Origin: Allorhizocola rhizosphaerae
Lineage (GTDB): Bacteria; Actinomycetota; Actinomycetes; Mycobacteriales; Micromonosporaceae
Direction: 5' to 3'
Assembly: GCF_003426775.1 (NCBI RefSeq)
Contig: NZ_QJUG01000029.1
Location: forward strand, 1-52,263
DNA: 52,263 nucleotides
Below the pieces are notes generated by a model that was not told the origin of the DNA, made no database searches, and worked only from the letters and a program-made list of their open reading frames with translations. Shown one piece after another: positions 25,041 through 32,545 of the stretch. The first letter of the stretch is position 1. Every line of letters begins with the position of its first letter. Both the position numbers and the translations under genes were made by a program.

Positions 25041-25234
25041 GTGTTGCTTTGAGCCAGGACGCCCACGGTCGACCGGGCTCGGGCCGCTTTGGGCCGCGCC
25101 GGGCCGAGCATCACCGCCCAACTCGACGACGCCCTCGCCGGCGTCGCCTTGAAACTGACGCCCACCAACGAGCCCGCCTGGGACTCAGCCACCTGGACTC
25201 ACATGGGCGACCGGCTCACCCGCCGCGGGCGCTT

Positions 25235-26212
25235 TCAGTGTGAGGGGATCAGCAGCACTTTGCCCGTGACGGTGCGCTCCTGCAACAGGCGATGTGCTTC
25301 ACATGCCTTTTCCATCGGTACCCGCTCCGCGATCAATGGGCGCAGCTGGCGTGCTTCGAGCCGGTGCAGCAGCGCGGCCAGTGTCTCACGCAGCCGCCCG
25401 GGGTTGGTGCGGGCGGCCGTGCTGAGCCGATAGAACAGTGCACGCCGGTTGTTGGGTAGCACGGACCAGACCCGCAGCCGCACGAGGTCGCGTAGCGCGG
25501 TGAGCCGGCCGCCGGCGTGGCTCAGGAAGCCATACGAGACGAGCCGGCCGCCTGCGTGCAGCGTTCGGAAAGACCGCGTCAGGTGCGCTCCGCCCAAGGC
25601 GTCGAAGACGACGTCCATGGTGGGTGTGTGCGCGTTGTGTTCGGCGAACGTCGCTCCGAACGAGGCGACAACGTCGCGCTTGCCGGCCGACGCGGTGCCG
25701 TACATGTCCAATCCGGACCACCGGCCGAGATCCAGCAGGGCCGTGCCGACTCCACCGGCCGCCCCGTGGATGAGGACCCGCTCGCCGGGCCGCACCTGGG
25801 CGACGTGATGCAGCAGCTCGAACGCGGTGACGTAGTTGAGGGTCAGGCACGCGGCCTCGTGTATGCCGACGCCGTCTTCCACCGGGACCAGGCTCACCAC
25901 GGGAAGCGTCACATGGCTGGCATACCCGCCGCGGAGGATTAGCGCCGCAACGCGCTGGCCGATCCAGTGGCGGGGGACGCCCGGACCGACCGCTTCCACG
26001 GTGCCCGCGATGTCCCAGCCGGGCACGAACGGTGGACGCGGACCGCCCGGGTAGCGACCCGCCCGCATGAGCACGTCGGCGTGGGCGACGCCGGCGGCGA
26101 GCACCCGCACCAGTACTTCGCCGTGTCGGGGCTCAAGAGCCGGACCGGTCTCGATCCGCATGACGCCGGGGTCACCGAAGCGCGGGACGACCACCCGCCG
26201 CGGCAGCGTCAT
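25235..26212 (-). CDS. Medium-chain dehydrogenase/reductase, quinone-oxidoreductase type
   Basis: The product is 325 residues from ATG 26212, which overlaps the stop of the upstream membrane gene (ATGA). It has the GroES-like N-terminal domain (GEVLVRVLAAGVAHADVLMR, PFVPGWDIAGTVEAVG) and a Rossmann NADPH-binding domain with HGAAGGVGTALLDLG (about 140). The end is family-typical (LIAERVPMEKACEAHRLLQE, then TVTGKVLLIP). The Cys/His ligands of zinc alcohol dehydrogenases are absent, placing it with zinc-free quinone oxidoreductases (QOR-like), which use NADPH. It is the second gene of an operon probably controlled by the divergent TetR regulator. Confidence 0.88.
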   Translation of the reverse strand: MTLPRRVVVPRFGDPGVMRIETGPALEPRHGEVLVRVLAAGVAHADVLMRAGRYPGGPRPPFVPGWDIAGTVEAVGPGVPRHWIGQRVAALILRGGYASHVTLPVVSLVPVEDGVGIHEAACLTLNYVTAFELLHHVAQVRPGERVLIHGAAGGVGTALLDLGRWSGLDMYGTASAGKRDVVASFGATFAEHNAHTPTMDVVFDALGGAHLTRSFRTLHAGGRLVSYGFLSHAGGRLTALRDLVRLRVWSVLPNNRRALFYRLSTAARTNPGRLRETLAALLHRLEARQLRPLIAERVPMEKACEAHRLLQERTVTGKVLLIPSH

Positions 26213-26544
26213 GCCGTGGCCCGCAGCTGGTGCCTGACCAGCACGCCACCCATGACGATCGCGGTGATCGCGCCGAGCAGGCTCGCCGCCCCGAGCCGGC
26301 CCGTGACCAGATAGGACGCTGCGGCGCTCATCAGCACACCCGCGGTGAGCCCAAAAGCGAAGATCAACGCGGTTGCGGCGATTCTCGCGGGGACAAGCGC
26401 CGCGGCGACCAGCAGCCCGCACAGGATCAGGTCCGGTACCAGGAAGGGGTTGTCGGGGCGCCAGGAGCCGCCGATGAACAGGAAGACAAACGTCCCCGCG
26501 CTTACGGCGATGCCGATGATCCGTGCTACCAGCAGTGTAGTCAT
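26209..26544 (-). CDS. Four-helix membrane protein in the TetR-controlled operon
   Basis: The 111-residue product has four predicted membrane segments: TLLVARIIGIAVSAGTFVFL, DLILCGLLVAAALVPA, TALIFAFGLTAGVLMSAAAS and SLLGAITAIVMGGVLV. Loops are short and the C-terminus is basic (RHQLRATA). I recognise no named family; small proteins of this layout often accompany redox or efflux genes. ATG 26544 lies directly beside the first TetR operator (26545-26559), so transcripts must start inside or beyond the operators. The dehydrogenase start overlaps its stop, so the two are co-translated. Confidence 0.75.
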   Translation of the reverse strand: MTTLLVARIIGIAVSAGTFVFLFIGGSWRPDNPFLVPDLILCGLLVAAALVPARIAATALIFAFGLTAGVLMSAAASYLVTGRLGAASLLGAITAIVMGGVLVRHQLRATA

Positions 26545-26559
26545 GTCTACAGCGTAGAC
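26545..26559. promoter_or_regulatory. Palindromic TetR operator 1
   Basis: GTCTAC and GTAGAC arms are separated by AGC, directly upstream of the membrane-protein start. The same arms occur in operator 2, with 31 bases between centres (about three DNA turns). Binding by the adjacent TetR protein is inferred. Confidence 0.65.
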
Positions 26560-26570
26560 TTCTGGAGCAT

Positions 26571-26595
26571 CCGGTGTCTACACCGTAGACACCGG
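26571..26595. promoter_or_regulatory. Palindromic TetR operator 2
   Basis: Perfect 11-base arms (CCGGTGTCTAC and its complement) surround a 3-base spacer ACC. It lies 26 bases before the preferred TetR start (26621) and contains the GTCTAC/GTAGAC core of operator 1. It would let one repressor control both divergent transcripts, a common TetR arrangement. Confidence 0.7.
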
Positions 26596-26620
26596 TTTCG
26601 GATGCGGCAGGATGACAGGC

Positions 26621-27262
26621 ATGCCAAGGTCCAGACCGTTGACACCCGCCGTGATCGCGGAGACCGCGCTTCGCTTCGGTGACCGCGAAGGGCCACAGGC
26701 GATGTCGATGCGGCGGATCGCGGGCGAGCTGGGCTGCGATCCGATGGCGTTGTACCGCCACTACGCCGATCGCGAGGCGCTGCTCGACGCCGTGGCCGAC
26801 CTGGCGCTGGCCGACGCTGCCGACCCCGACCCCGCGGGCAGTTGGGAGGGGCGGCTGCGTGCCGTCGTCACCGCGATCCGGTCCGCGGCCTTGCGCCACC
26901 CTGGAATCGCCGCGCAGATCGCCGCGCGGCCACCGCTGGGACCCCAGGGCCGCCGGCTCGGCGCCGCCATGATGACGGCGTTGCGCGACGCCGGGCTACC
27001 GGAGCCGCTTGTGGTCAAGGCGGCGCAAACGCTCGTGGCCTACCTGGCGGCGGGGCTGGCGATGTCAACGCGTGCCGGTACCCGCGACGCCCGCTGGGAA
27101 CAGGTCAGCCAGGCCATCGACGAGTTGCCCGGCGGGCCGCCCGGTCGCGACCTGCTCATCGCCGGCTCGGACGAGCAGTTCGAATTCGGGCTACGCCTGC
27201 TCATCTCCGGCATCCGCGTAGAAGCGGGATCGGCAAGGCAACGCCCCGGCTCATCCAAGTGA
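26621..27262 (+). CDS. TetR-family transcriptional regulator
   Basis: About 213 residues from ATG 26621; an ATG at 26612 would add three residues, and the GGATGACAGG stretch fits the downstream start as RBS. The N-terminal HTH is clear: PAVIAETALRFGDREG, AMSMRRIAGELGCDPMALYR and HYADREALLDAVADLAL. The C-terminal ligand-binding half is helical (WEGRLRAVVTAIRSAALRHP, TLVAYLAAGLAMSTRAG, QFEFGLRLLISGI), resembling the TetR_C-type domain with a late FEFGL motif. It faces the membrane-protein/dehydrogenase operon across 76 bases holding two matching palindromes. It probably represses both transcripts and is relieved by a small ligand, perhaps a quinone or xenobiotic (inference). Confidence 0.9.
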   Translation: MPRSRPLTPAVIAETALRFGDREGPQAMSMRRIAGELGCDPMALYRHYADREALLDAVADLALADAADPDPAGSWEGRLRAVVTAIRSAALRHPGIAAQIAARPPLGPQGRRLGAAMMTALRDAGLPEPLVVKAAQTLVAYLAAGLAMSTRAGTRDARWEQVSQAIDELPGGPPGRDLLIAGSDEQFEFGLRLLISGIRVEAGSARQRPGSSK

Positions 27263-27490
27263 ACTCACGGCTCGCCGGGCAGGCCGGTTCGGTGAACATC
27301 TTCGCCACAGACGATGGCGGCACGCTCGTGCGGCTCAGCACCACCATTGGATCTGGGTCCTGGAGCACCTACAACATCACCGGGGCCAAATACGCCGGCG
27401 GGAGGCATCGACGCGATCCAAGGTGCAGAAGACGTCGTGGTATTCGCTATTGGAGCGTGATCCTTGAGGATCGAGAGTCGCCGTGACGGG
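27263..27490 (+). pseudogene. Fragment resembling a lectin-type beta-propeller blade
   Basis: The plus frame reads VNSRLAGQAGSVNIFATDDG then GTLVRLSTTIGSGSWSTYNI TGAKYAGG before losing sense. The pattern of a blade (VNIFATDDGGTLVRL, then a W-S motif) is that of secreted PLL/fucolectin-like propellers common in actinomycetes. Neither a start nor the other blades are present. I take it as a fossil; the match is short. Confidence 0.3.
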
Positions 27491-27789
27491 ATCTGGCGAT
27501 TGCCTGCCCAATCGACTCTCACTCCCGGCTGACCTCGACAGGCTACGGGTTCGCTGTTGACGGACAGTTGGGTACAGAACGACTTCTCAAAGGCCGTGTC
27601 TCTTGAAGACCGCGATTGGTCGAGCACATGCTGGACGCGGGTGACTTCGTGGCGCCCATGGTTGAGCCGGCCTGGGGCGCGGTGTCGAGATTGCTTCAGA
27701 ACCGTTTCTCCAGGCCGCTCACCGAACCCGCCGTGCCGGTACGGACCAGGCTAAGCCGCGGCCGAGGAGGAACCCGGTGATGGCAACGC
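27491..27789. other. Degenerate stretch
   Basis: About 300 bases between the lectin-like and IS256-like fossils show no frame with sustained protein-like sequence on either strand. It ends close to a short GGAGGAACCCGGTG that looks like an RBS and start, but the frame behind it is not coding-like. Confidence 0.3.
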
Positions 27790-28022
27790 CAACGCCACCG
27801 GCGCGGTTGACGACCAACGCGGGCTTGCGTCCAAACGCGACCGGGATGCAGTCAAACGCGATGTCAAACCCACCTACACCGCGGTCAACGCCGACGCCGC
27901 CAGAACGGCCTTCGATACGATGGCCGGCAACTGGGCAAGCGGTACCCACCGGTGAATCGGTTTGTTCGCGACCCCGGTTCGCTCGCGCATTTGAACAACG
28001 CCTGGCAGGAGTTCATCCGTAG
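27790..28022 (+). pseudogene. IS256-family transposase remnant
   Basis: The first piece (27835-27950) reads RDRDAVKRDVKPTYTAVNAD then AARTAFDTMAGNWASG; a second in a shifted frame (to about 28020) reads PVNRFVRDPGSLAHLNNAWQ EFI. These align with the part of IS256/mutator transposases that runs (W)DAVKRDxxPIYTAVNA through YPAxIRxWxxAWxEFIPFL. The DDE catalytic residues lie outside what remains. At least one frameshift and both ends are lost. Confidence 0.6.
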
Positions 28023-28282
28023 ACAGCCGCTGTGGCGCGGCCACACCGGCGCTGGAAAGGGGCATGCGGACGGAGAACGAGCGCCGCCGCACAGTCCACC
28101 TGAGACGCGGTCATGAGAATACCGGACAAGCCCGCCGCCGAGGTTCTCGGCGGAGCCACACAAGTGGCACCAGGCGACGCTGGCGGCCAACGGATGGGCA
28201 GCGGGACGCGCATGCGCCGCGCCAGCATGTCGCGCATCGCGTGGGGCCTGTCCGGTCGCGGCGCTGGGATCCAGAATCAGCG

Positions 28283-28822
28283 TCAGGAGGCGTTGGGCTC
28301 GCCCTGCGGTTCTGGGAGTCCAACGGTGCGGTCGACGGTAGCCAGCACCGTCACCGGCGCCGAGGGTTGCGCGACCCATCCAGACTCGGTGCTGCTACCC
28401 CGGGCCAGGTACCGGGTATTGATCTTCACGACCACGAGGTGATGCCGCCAACTCCAGCTCATCTTGGTCGGATCCTTGGCCGCGTATTCAGGCAACCGCT
28501 GGCCCTTGGCGATCTGCTGCTTTCGCTCGTCCTCACTGGGAGCCTTGGCGTTGGCGTCCGCGGTGGCGCCGCCGGCCGACTGCTGCTGAACGATGTTCTG
28601 TAGCTGGGGCCCGCGGGTGCCCCGGCACAGCACCACGTCGACGTCCTGGTGATTGTCGACGGCGGCCTTGACGTCCTGGTCGTTGGTGATCTTCAGGTGT
28701 GAATGCGTCTGTAGCAACTGCGGCCACAACTCGTCGAGGTTGTCCTCCAGCGGCTTGGTCTTCTTCTCGTCTTCCCATTCGACCGTGGTCGTGACGATCG
28801 CTGGGAACTGCGGACTTGTCAT
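28283..28822 (-). CDS. Hypothetical hydrophilic protein
   Basis: 179 residues from ATG 28822; the frame is open to 29062 but upstream residues are not protein-like. The sequence is hydrophilic and charged: MTSPQFPAIVTTTVEWEDEK, then KPLEDNLDELWPQLLQTHSH and QDVDVVLCRGTRGPQLQNIV. A Gln/Ala/Lys-rich middle (QQQSAGGATADANAKAPSED, then ERKQQIAKGQRLPEYAAKD) may be a helical linker. The end returns to beta-like HHLVVVKINTRYLARG. There is no signal peptide, membrane segment or named domain. An RBS is weak. Codon bias supports coding. It is a single gene among debris. Confidence 0.55.
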   Translation of the reverse strand: MTSPQFPAIVTTTVEWEDEKKTKPLEDNLDELWPQLLQTHSHLKITNDQDVKAAVDNHQDVDVVLCRGTRGPQLQNIVQQQSAGGATADANAKAPSEDERKQQIAKGQRLPEYAAKDPTKMSWSWRHHLVVVKINTRYLARGSSTESGWVAQPSAPVTVLATVDRTVGLPEPQGEPNAS

Positions 28823-29240
28823 AATCGGTAACCCATCCTGTGTCGGTCGGCGGCGGGAATGCCGCCGGCTCTCGTATGGGTAGAGCACACCTCCTGGTCC
28901 GGTGATACGTCCGACATCGGACTCTGACGCGGATCTGCGGACGCGGTCCGGCACGAACCTCCATGGCCATGCACACACGTATGGTTCGCCCATTGTCCCA
29001 GCGCTGAGCGATGCAGCCGAGGAACATGCTGCACGGCGCATCCGCAGGTGGCCCATGGGCAACCCAAGATGAAGCGTCGACCACAGTTGCGTGCAGACCG
29101 AAACGCCGGCGGCTGCACCGACCGTGCCTCAGGCGATCCGCTCCGTCGGGCAGCACACGGCACTCCGCTCTCTGCGCTCGTGGCGCATTTAAACGTCACG
29201 CTCAGAGGGCGACATCTTGGCCCCGGGACGGCTTTGTCCG
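28823..29240. other. No convincing gene
   Basis: Overlapping frames on the minus strand are Cys/Arg/His-rich without domains or a usable RBS. Nothing sustained appears on the plus strand. The region probably carries the promoter of the hypothetical gene ending at 28283 and the terminator area of the glycosylase-like gene, but no clear hairpin was seen. Confidence 0.3.
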
Positions 29241-29714
29241 TCATATGGACCGTTTGAGGGCGCGGTCCGACAGCGGCCAGACATAGGGAAGGTTATCGGG
29301 TACATCGGGCCCGAAGATGGGACGGTAGTAGGCCGGATTCTTGCGTAGCAGCGATGATTGATGGCTCAGGTGCAGGTCGGCCCAGCCCAGCCACTGCGGC
29401 AATTCGCCTAGTTCGGCTAGCTCCGACTGGCCGCGTACGGAACGGGCGAACTCTGCGCGCAACGTGGCGGCGACAGTATCGGCTGCTCCCATGGCGCTCC
29501 ACCGCGCACATATGGTGAGGCCGTAACATACCAGCGCTTCCTGGTAACCGATCCACATCTTCACGACGGGATGGTGCCGCCAGCCGTAAAGCGGAATCGT
29601 CATCGCGCGTAGAATCTGAAGCGCTTCGACACGTTGCTTGCCAAGCCGAACGCGGTCCAGTACGGCAGCCGTCGCTGCGAATTCGGCGTATGGCAGGAAC
29701 GTCTGCATCCTCAC
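29241..29714 (-). CDS. MSMEG_6728-type protein, related to pyrimidine-dimer glycosylases
   Basis: 157 residues from ATG 29714. The whole length fits the MSMEG_6728 family: MQTFLPYAEFAATAAVLD, RVRLGKQRVEALQILRAMTI, YGWRHHPVVKMWIGYQEALV, then LPQWLGWADLHLSHQSSLLR KNPAYYRP and DNLPYVWPL near the end. The RLGKQRVE and HPVVKMW blocks resemble the core of T4-endonuclease-V-like pyrimidine-dimer DNA glycosylases, but activity in this family is not established to my knowledge. There are no membrane or export signals. It is monocistronic, with no linked repair gene. Confidence 0.85.
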   Translation of the reverse strand: MRMQTFLPYAEFAATAAVLDRVRLGKQRVEALQILRAMTIPLYGWRHHPVVKMWIGYQEALVCYGLTICARWSAMGAADTVAATLRAEFARSVRGQSELAELGELPQWLGWADLHLSHQSSLLRKNPAYYRPIFGPDVPDNLPYVWPLSDRALKRSI

Positions 29715-30043
29715 CTGCTAATCGCGTAGCCGGTCGTGGGAACGCGTGGCGACGCGCGTTGGCCCCTGACCACCGCGCCAACTCCTGGCTCAGCAACCCG
29801 TCGACCGACCGTGCGTGAAATCATGGCCGGGTCTTATCGCCATCGTGCCGACGCAGCGAGAGGCGTGCACATGATATCCGGACACGACATCCGGTGCTTT
29901 GCACAAGTGGCGCCGCTTCACCGCGTGCCACTCGCCCGGTGTGCTTGATTTTGGGGCGGACCTGGTACAGATCAACGCTTTGCACTGCTGGCGACCGCCC
30001 CAATCCCTCAGATCGAACCAACATTGCCGGCGTTGCCGATTTG
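29715..30043. other. No convincing gene
   Basis: Frames here on both strands have random-looking composition and lack ribosome binding sites. The stretch separates two minus-strand genes and should hold the promoter of the MSMEG_6728-like gene. No palindrome stands out. Confidence 0.3.
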
Positions 30044-30295
30044 TCAAGATCTAGGCATTCCCTCGTACCGGTTTTCGGGCTGCTTACGTCGGAGAAGGCC
30101 CAGCAAACCGGCCAAGCCCAGAAGCCCCCAGAGCCCGTGGAGTCCCCGGTTGCCCTCGTTGGAATCGTCCTGCTGGACCGAAGTGGAATGCGTAGTCGCC
30201 GGGTCATTCGTGGGATCGCTTGCCTGCGCGGCTGCCGCCGGCCCGAACGCCAGCGCCACGGTCAAGGTGGCGACCGCCATGGATTTGCGTACCAT
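30044..30295 (-). CDS. WGxxGxxG-type small exported protein
   Basis: The 83-residue product has a near-perfect RBS (GGAGGGAGACTC before ATG 30295). A signal peptide (MVRKSMAVATLTVALAFGPA then AAAQAS, about 1-26) is followed by a short polar part (DPTNDPATTHSTSVQQDDSN). Then comes GLHGLWGLLGLAGLLGLLRR KQ, a glycine/leucine membrane segment with the WGxxGxxG motif and a basic anchor. This tripartite tail marks small actinobacterial proteins thought to be held at the membrane by the Gly-Leu helix and perhaps processed like other C-terminal sorting signals. Function is unknown. It is monocistronic. Confidence 0.8.
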   Translation of the reverse strand: MVRKSMAVATLTVALAFGPAAAAQASDPTNDPATTHSTSVQQDDSNEGNRGLHGLWGLLGLAGLLGLLRRKQPENRYEGMPRS

Positions 30296-30664
30296 GAGTC
30301 TCCCTCCTAACTGCCAACGTCAGGCTCTTTCCCATACGGCCGGCTAAAACCTCATCGGGTCGATGAACAAAGAGTTGTTGCACCTGCCGCGCGCGGGTGA
30401 CAGCCAGAATCTGTTCGTGCCACCGCGGCTGCCGAGTTCGCCTATGGTAGAGGAATGCCGCTGGGACCGACCGGCTCGCTTCTGCTCGCCGGCCTGCTGT
30501 GCCTGGTGCTATGTAGCGAGCCAGACTGAAGCCCAATCGATGAGAACGGCGCAGCAGGCGCTGGCATTCGCGTTCCGGCCATGCACATCACTGTGATTTA
30601 CGATTCTCATTCATCAGTTTGATTTGGCGCTCGGCCCAGGTTCAACCGGTGGTCCTGTGTTCCA
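30296..30664. other. No convincing gene; possible tiny hydrophobic ORF
   Basis: No sustained gene is visible. A 24-residue plus-strand frame (30455-30529) reads MPLGPTGSLLLAGLLCLVLC SEPD, with AGAGGA abutting its ATG. It is hydrophobic enough for a small membrane peptide, but the spacing is too short for good initiation. The left part holds the promoter of the WGxxGxxG gene. Confidence 0.3.
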
Positions 30665-31237
30665 TCATGTGCTCGCCGACCCGCCGTCGCGAATGGCGTC
30701 GCGAATGGCGTCGCGAATGCGGTCGAAAACCGCGAGCGGCGGCCCGGCCAGAATGTTGGCCATCGCCGACTCCCCGGCGCCCGGGTGTGGGCGGGTCGGC
30801 GCGGTCGCCTCGGCCGCTCGCACCATGGCCGCCATCCGCTGCAGCTTCTCCGGTGAGTTGTCCCGCAACAGCAACGGGAACTCCTCGGCTTCTTCCCGCT
30901 CCGCATGCTGGATGACGGACGCACCGACCATGCTGAGCCTCGTGGCGAACTGCGGATGGTCCACGCCCATGTCGTAAAGTTTGGCCAGGGCGTGCTTGGC
31001 CTCGTTTTCCTCACCGAGCCGCTGCTGCACAACGCGCTCGTCCGAGTCGCGCGCCGCCGGATGGACCACCATCTCCTCGGCCGACTCGTGCACCGCCAGA
31101 AACCGCACCAAATAATGGAAAAGCCGTTCCCGCTCAGCGCCGCCAGCGCGCTCCAGCCGAGCGAACATGTCTTTGATCTGCTGATGTTGCTGCAATAGCA
31201 GCTCTACCACATCTTGTTGCTCGGTCGAACTGGTCAT
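30665..31237 (-). CDS. Hemerythrin HHE domain protein
   Basis: 190 residues from ATG 31237. The N-terminal 145 residues form a four-helix hemerythrin-like domain with the metal ligands in place: H18 in LLLQQHQQIKDMF, H and E in FLAVHESAEEMVVHP, and H and E in VIQHAEREEAEEFP. The C-terminal part is a proline-rich linker (TRPHPGAGESAMAN) ending in a short repeat-encoded helix (IRDAIRDAIRDGG). Hemerythrins bind O2, NO or peroxide at a di-iron site; cytoplasmic oxygen, NO or iron sensing is the likely role. The gene diverges from a DUF2243 membrane gene 228 bases away. Confidence 0.88.
   Translation of the reverse strand: MTSSTEQQDVVELLLQQHQQIKDMFARLERAGGAERERLFHYLVRFLAVHESAEEMVVHPAARDSDERVVQQRLGEENEAKHALAKLYDMGVDHPQFATRLSMVGASVIQHAEREEAEEFPLLLRDNSPEKLQRMAAMVRAAEATAPTRPHPGAGESAMANILAGPPLAVFDRIRDAIRDAIRDGGSAST
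30685..30720. repeat. Three tandem 12-base repeats inside the hemerythrin gene
   Basis: The unit CGTCGCGAATGG occurs three times head to tail, the last ending in C instead of G. On the coding strand it gives repeated Ile-Arg-Asp-Ala, extending the C-terminal helix by four residues per unit. Length variation by slippage would keep the frame. Confidence 0.7.
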
Positions 31238-31465
31238 GGCGCACGCCTACCCGCCTCATCGAGCACGCAAACCGGAAGCGAAGCCAAGCATCGCGGGGAG
31301 TTACGGCAGGGTTTGGCTTTGATACAGGGCGGACATCGGTGTGCCGACTGAAAGTGCCTTCGTGGTCCCGTGGTGTACACCATCGGCGTGCGACGGCATG
31401 ACGTGCTCGTCTCGTCCGTGGCCGTTTCGTGGTTACGCGCGCTACCAGCGGGGTATTCGCGTCCG

Positions 31466-31933
31466 GTGTCCACAGAACCGAGTTCGAGCGTGTTAGGGCC
31501 TGGCTTGCTGCTGGGAGCCGGACTGGGTGGTTTCGTCGACGGGATCCTGCTTCACCAGATCCTGCAGTGGCACCACATGCTCACCGAACGCGGCTACGGC
31601 TTGACGGTCCAAACGCTCGCGGACGGCCTGTTTCACGCCGCGACCTGGCTGGCCGTAACCGTCGGGTTGTGGTGGCTGTGGCGGCGCGTTCGCCTGCGCC
31701 GGCCACGGCCTTACAGCGCGCTGGCCGGGCCGATGCTGGCCGGTTGGGGCCTGTTCAACCTCATCGAGGGCATCGTGGACCATCATTTGCTCGCTGTGCA
31801 TCATGTGCGCTCGGGCGAGCACCAGCTCGCGTGGGATCTGGCGTTCCTTGGCCTGGGCGCCGTTCTGCTCATCGCCGGGTGGCTGCTCCACCGCGATGCC
31901 ATCAGGCGCGACCGGGTACCGCCGGAACGGTAG
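31466..31933 (+). CDS. DUF2243 membrane protein
   Basis: 155 residues from GTG 31466; an upstream GTG at 31370 would add 32 untypical residues. Four membrane segments are visible: LGPGLLLGAGLGGFVDGILL, FHAATWLAVTVGLWWLW, LAGPMLAGWGLFNLIEG and LAWDLAFLGLGAVLLIAGWL. Conserved His-rich motifs of the family are intact: GGFVDGILLHQILQWHHMLT after segment one and EGIVDHHLLAVHHVR after segment three. These clustered histidines suggest metal or haem binding in the membrane, though no function is proven for DUF2243. It may pair functionally with the neighbouring hemerythrin, which is speculation from proximity. Confidence 0.88.
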   Translation: MSTEPSSSVLGPGLLLGAGLGGFVDGILLHQILQWHHMLTERGYGLTVQTLADGLFHAATWLAVTVGLWWLWRRVRLRRPRPYSALAGPMLAGWGLFNLIEGIVDHHLLAVHHVRSGEHQLAWDLAFLGLGAVLLIAGWLLHRDAIRRDRVPPER

Positions 31934-32545
31934 TGAGCACAGCCAATCCTTATTTGCGGTCGTGGATGCACACGTGCCTTCGTTCAGGCTTGCGGCACGG
32001 ATGGCGATCTCGGTTTCGCCGGAGCCTGGGGAAGACGCCGCCGCACCGCCAGCTTAAGGGTGTCCAGGTCACCCGGGCGTGCGGCCTGGACGACGGCGCC
32101 TGCGCCACGGCGACGATCCGGCCGGCCCGCCGGTGCGCCGATTCCGCGATGGCGTCCCCACTTCCGGCACCCGGGGGTTGCCAGCACGACACCACGGAAT
32201 TCGCGGTCGGCGAGCAAGTCGGTGGCCGAACTCCGTACCAGAACGTCGTCTTCCAAGCCAAGTGGGTGGACAACCGCAACCGCTTGGCCGTCACGGGAGG
32301 TGATCCCGGCGGCCCTGGACGACGCGAACTCTTCCGCGCCCGTTTCACCAATCCGGAGACAGACCCCGGTCTTTGCATCGATACTCCAATCGCGGCAAGG
32401 CGTCGTCCATACCGATGACACCGGGTATCGCCCAGATCAGGTTTTCTACGTCGCCCGGCCGAAAGGCGACACGTGGCAGGTTGCCACCGCGGCGGCGCAT
32501 GTTGGGGGTGGCGCCCGGCGAATGCATCCGGAAGCATGGTGGGAC
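31934..32545. other. Gene-poor stretch with one weak minus-strand frame
   Basis: A minus frame at 31984-32421 contains a stretch that looks like protein (IDAKTGVCLRIGETGAEEFA, GITSRDGQAVAVVHPLGLED, VLVRSSATDLLADREFRGVV). GC at third positions is about 70 percent, below that of clear genes here. The C-terminal half becomes arginine-rich. It may be a decayed gene of about 110 residues whose family I do not recognise. The plus frame through the region, open into the propeller gene, is not protein-like before 32522. Confidence 0.3.

Noticed and set aside
30455-30529. 24-residue hydrophobic peptide frame
   Set aside because: The purine-rich tract abuts the ATG too closely and there is no supporting context; kept only as a note in the gap entry.
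30685-30720. CRISPR-like array
   Set aside because: Only three contiguous 12-base units without spacers, inside a coding frame.
31984-32421. Minus-strand 145-residue frame as a real gene
   Set aside because: Third-position GC is lower than in clear genes and the second half is arginine-rich; possibly a fossil, not confidently coding.
32060-32521. N-terminal extension of the propeller protein
   Set aside because: The frame is open but Arg/Pro/Ser-rich with no domain, and an export signal begins just after 32546.
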